NCBI RefSeq assembly: GCF_021290985.1
Contig: NZ_JAJOYU010000003.1
Span: forward strand, 124,001 to 188,000
Reading direction: 5' to 3'
DNA: 64,000 bases
Source: Rheinheimera soli
Lineage (GTDB): Bacteria > Pseudomonadota > Gammaproteobacteria > Enterobacterales > Alteromonadaceae
The translations under genes and the position numbers were made by a program. How positions within the stretch are numbered: the first letter of the stretch is position 1; every line of letters begins with the position of its first letter. The notes beneath the pieces were generated by a model that was not told the DNA's origin, did no database searches, and saw nothing but the letters and a program-made list of their open reading frames with translations. Shown here piece after piece: positions 63,475 to 64,000 of the stretch.

Positions 63475-64000
63475 ATGAGCAAGATTGTTGACGATTTACG
63501 TATAGTCTCGGAGCAGCTATTAAGCCCGCCAGCCGTATTGAAGCAGGCTTTACCTTTATCTGGTGCAGGTTCTGACTTTATTCAGAAATCCCGCCAGGAG
63601 ATTGCAGATATAGTGCATGGTCGCGATCCACGTTTACTGGTGATCACAGGTCCTTGCTCTATTCATGATCCTGTGTCAGCTATGGATTACGCCCGCCGCC
63701 TTAAACAGCTGCAACTGCAATTCAAAGATACTCTGTACATTGTGATGCGGGTGTACTTCGAAAAACCCCGAACTACAGTCGGCTGGAAAGGTTTTATCAA
63801 CGATCCTCATCTGGATGACTCTTTTGATCTGGAAACAGGCTTAACCAAAGGGCGTCGTTTACTGTTAGATTTAGTCGAGATGGAGTTGCCAGCCGCGACT
63901 GAAGCTTTAGACCCTATCAGCCCACAGTACCTGTCTGATTTAATCAGTTGGGCTGCAGTCGGTGCTCGTACAGTGGAGTCACAAACTCACCGTGAAATGG
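63475..64000 (+). CDS. 3-deoxy-7-phosphoheptulonate (DAHP) synthase, class I, 3'-truncated by the window
   Basis: The first 175 codons of an AroF/G/H-type DAHP synthase (EC 2.5.1.54), the entry enzyme of aromatic amino acid synthesis. The start ATG has CAGGAG 8 bases upstream. Recognisable blocks are LLVITGPCSIHDP, VMRVYFEKPRTTVGWKG and the final visible GARTVESQTHREM. The feedback type (Phe, Tyr or Trp) cannot be assigned from this part; the TyrR-like box upstream favours the Tyr- or Phe-sensitive forms. Confidence 0.95.
   Translation, partial: MSKIVDDLRIVSEQLLSPPAVLKQALPLSGAGSDFIQKSRQEIADIVHGRDPRLLVITGPCSIHDPVSAMDYARRLKQLQLQFKDTLYIVMRVYFEKPRTTVGWKGFINDPHLDDSFDLETGLTKGRRLLLDLVEMELPAATEALDPISPQYLSDLISWAAVGARTVESQTHREM

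Overview
The window is a contiguous, gene-dense stretch of a gammaproteobacterial chromosome. Gene order and family membership (alaS-lysC-csrA followed by tRNA-Ser and tRNA-Arg genes; holD-rimI-prfC; smp/serB; bamD/rluD-pgeF-clpB; corB-ypjD/ffh-rpsP-rimM-trmD-rplS), together with an S46 dipeptidyl-peptidase and a large pectin-use cluster, point to an Alteromonadales-type or Rheinheimera-like aquatic bacterium. The genus is an inference; no 16S rRNA gene is present. No phage, insertion sequence, plasmid origin or CRISPR array was seen.

Region 1 (1-19.8 kb) is a pectin/galacturonate island, all on the + strand. It holds kduI, a TRAP transporter (dctPQM), an IclR and a LacI regulator, a large two-propeller sensor fused to a diguanylate cyclase, and a secreted GH28 pectinase. 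These are followed by an operon-like run: uxaA, uxaC, a fructuronate/tagaturonate reductase, KDPG aldolase, KDG kinase, a GapN-type aldehyde dehydrogenase, a VOC protein and a PL10 pectate lyase. Together they can take pectin fragments through KDG and KDPG to pyruvate and 3-phosphoglycerate. Two near-identical 16-bp palindromes 33 bp apart sit on the promoter upstream of the GH28 gene and are good candidates for the LacI operator. The pectate lyase is broken by one extra G in a G8 tract, and the GapN-like enzyme has Gly where the family's catalytic Glu should be.

Region 2 (19.8-29.4 kb) carries a UPF0114 membrane protein, the S46 peptidase, a DUF5924/DUF2914 membrane protein, a BPSS1780-like membrane protein, recX, alaS, lysC and csrA. 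A perfect 12-bp stem lies inside the first codons of lysC.

Region 3 (29.5-31.1 kb) is a tRNA cluster (Ser-GCU, two identical Arg-ACG, then Trp-CCA). It is interrupted by two tandem copies of a multi-hairpin repeat whose loops are conserved while its stems co-vary, by a leftover 3' end of a further tRNA-Arg with its terminator, and by a (CCCAAA)10 tract abutting the stop codon of a CBS-domain gene.

Region 4 (31.1-60.4 kb) is mostly core housekeeping: holD, rimI, prfC, argS, pdxH, yjjV, smp, serB, an alpha/beta hydrolase, a large PilZ protein, radA, bamD, rluD, pgeF, clpB (with a sigma-32-type promoter), an Aer-like chemoreceptor, a second CBS protein, gshA, an SLT-like lipoprotein, corB, ypjD, ffh, the rpsP-rimM-trmD-rplS operon and a DnaJ-related gene preceded by a 75-bp tandem duplication.

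Region 5 (60.4-64 kb) has a ThrE-type exporter, about 430 bp of repeat and hairpin elements (one with terminal inverted repeats, one related to the hairpin family of region 3), an HTH-receiver fusion regulator, a DUF3135 gene, and the 5' part of a DAHP synthase gene with a TyrR-box-like site upstream.
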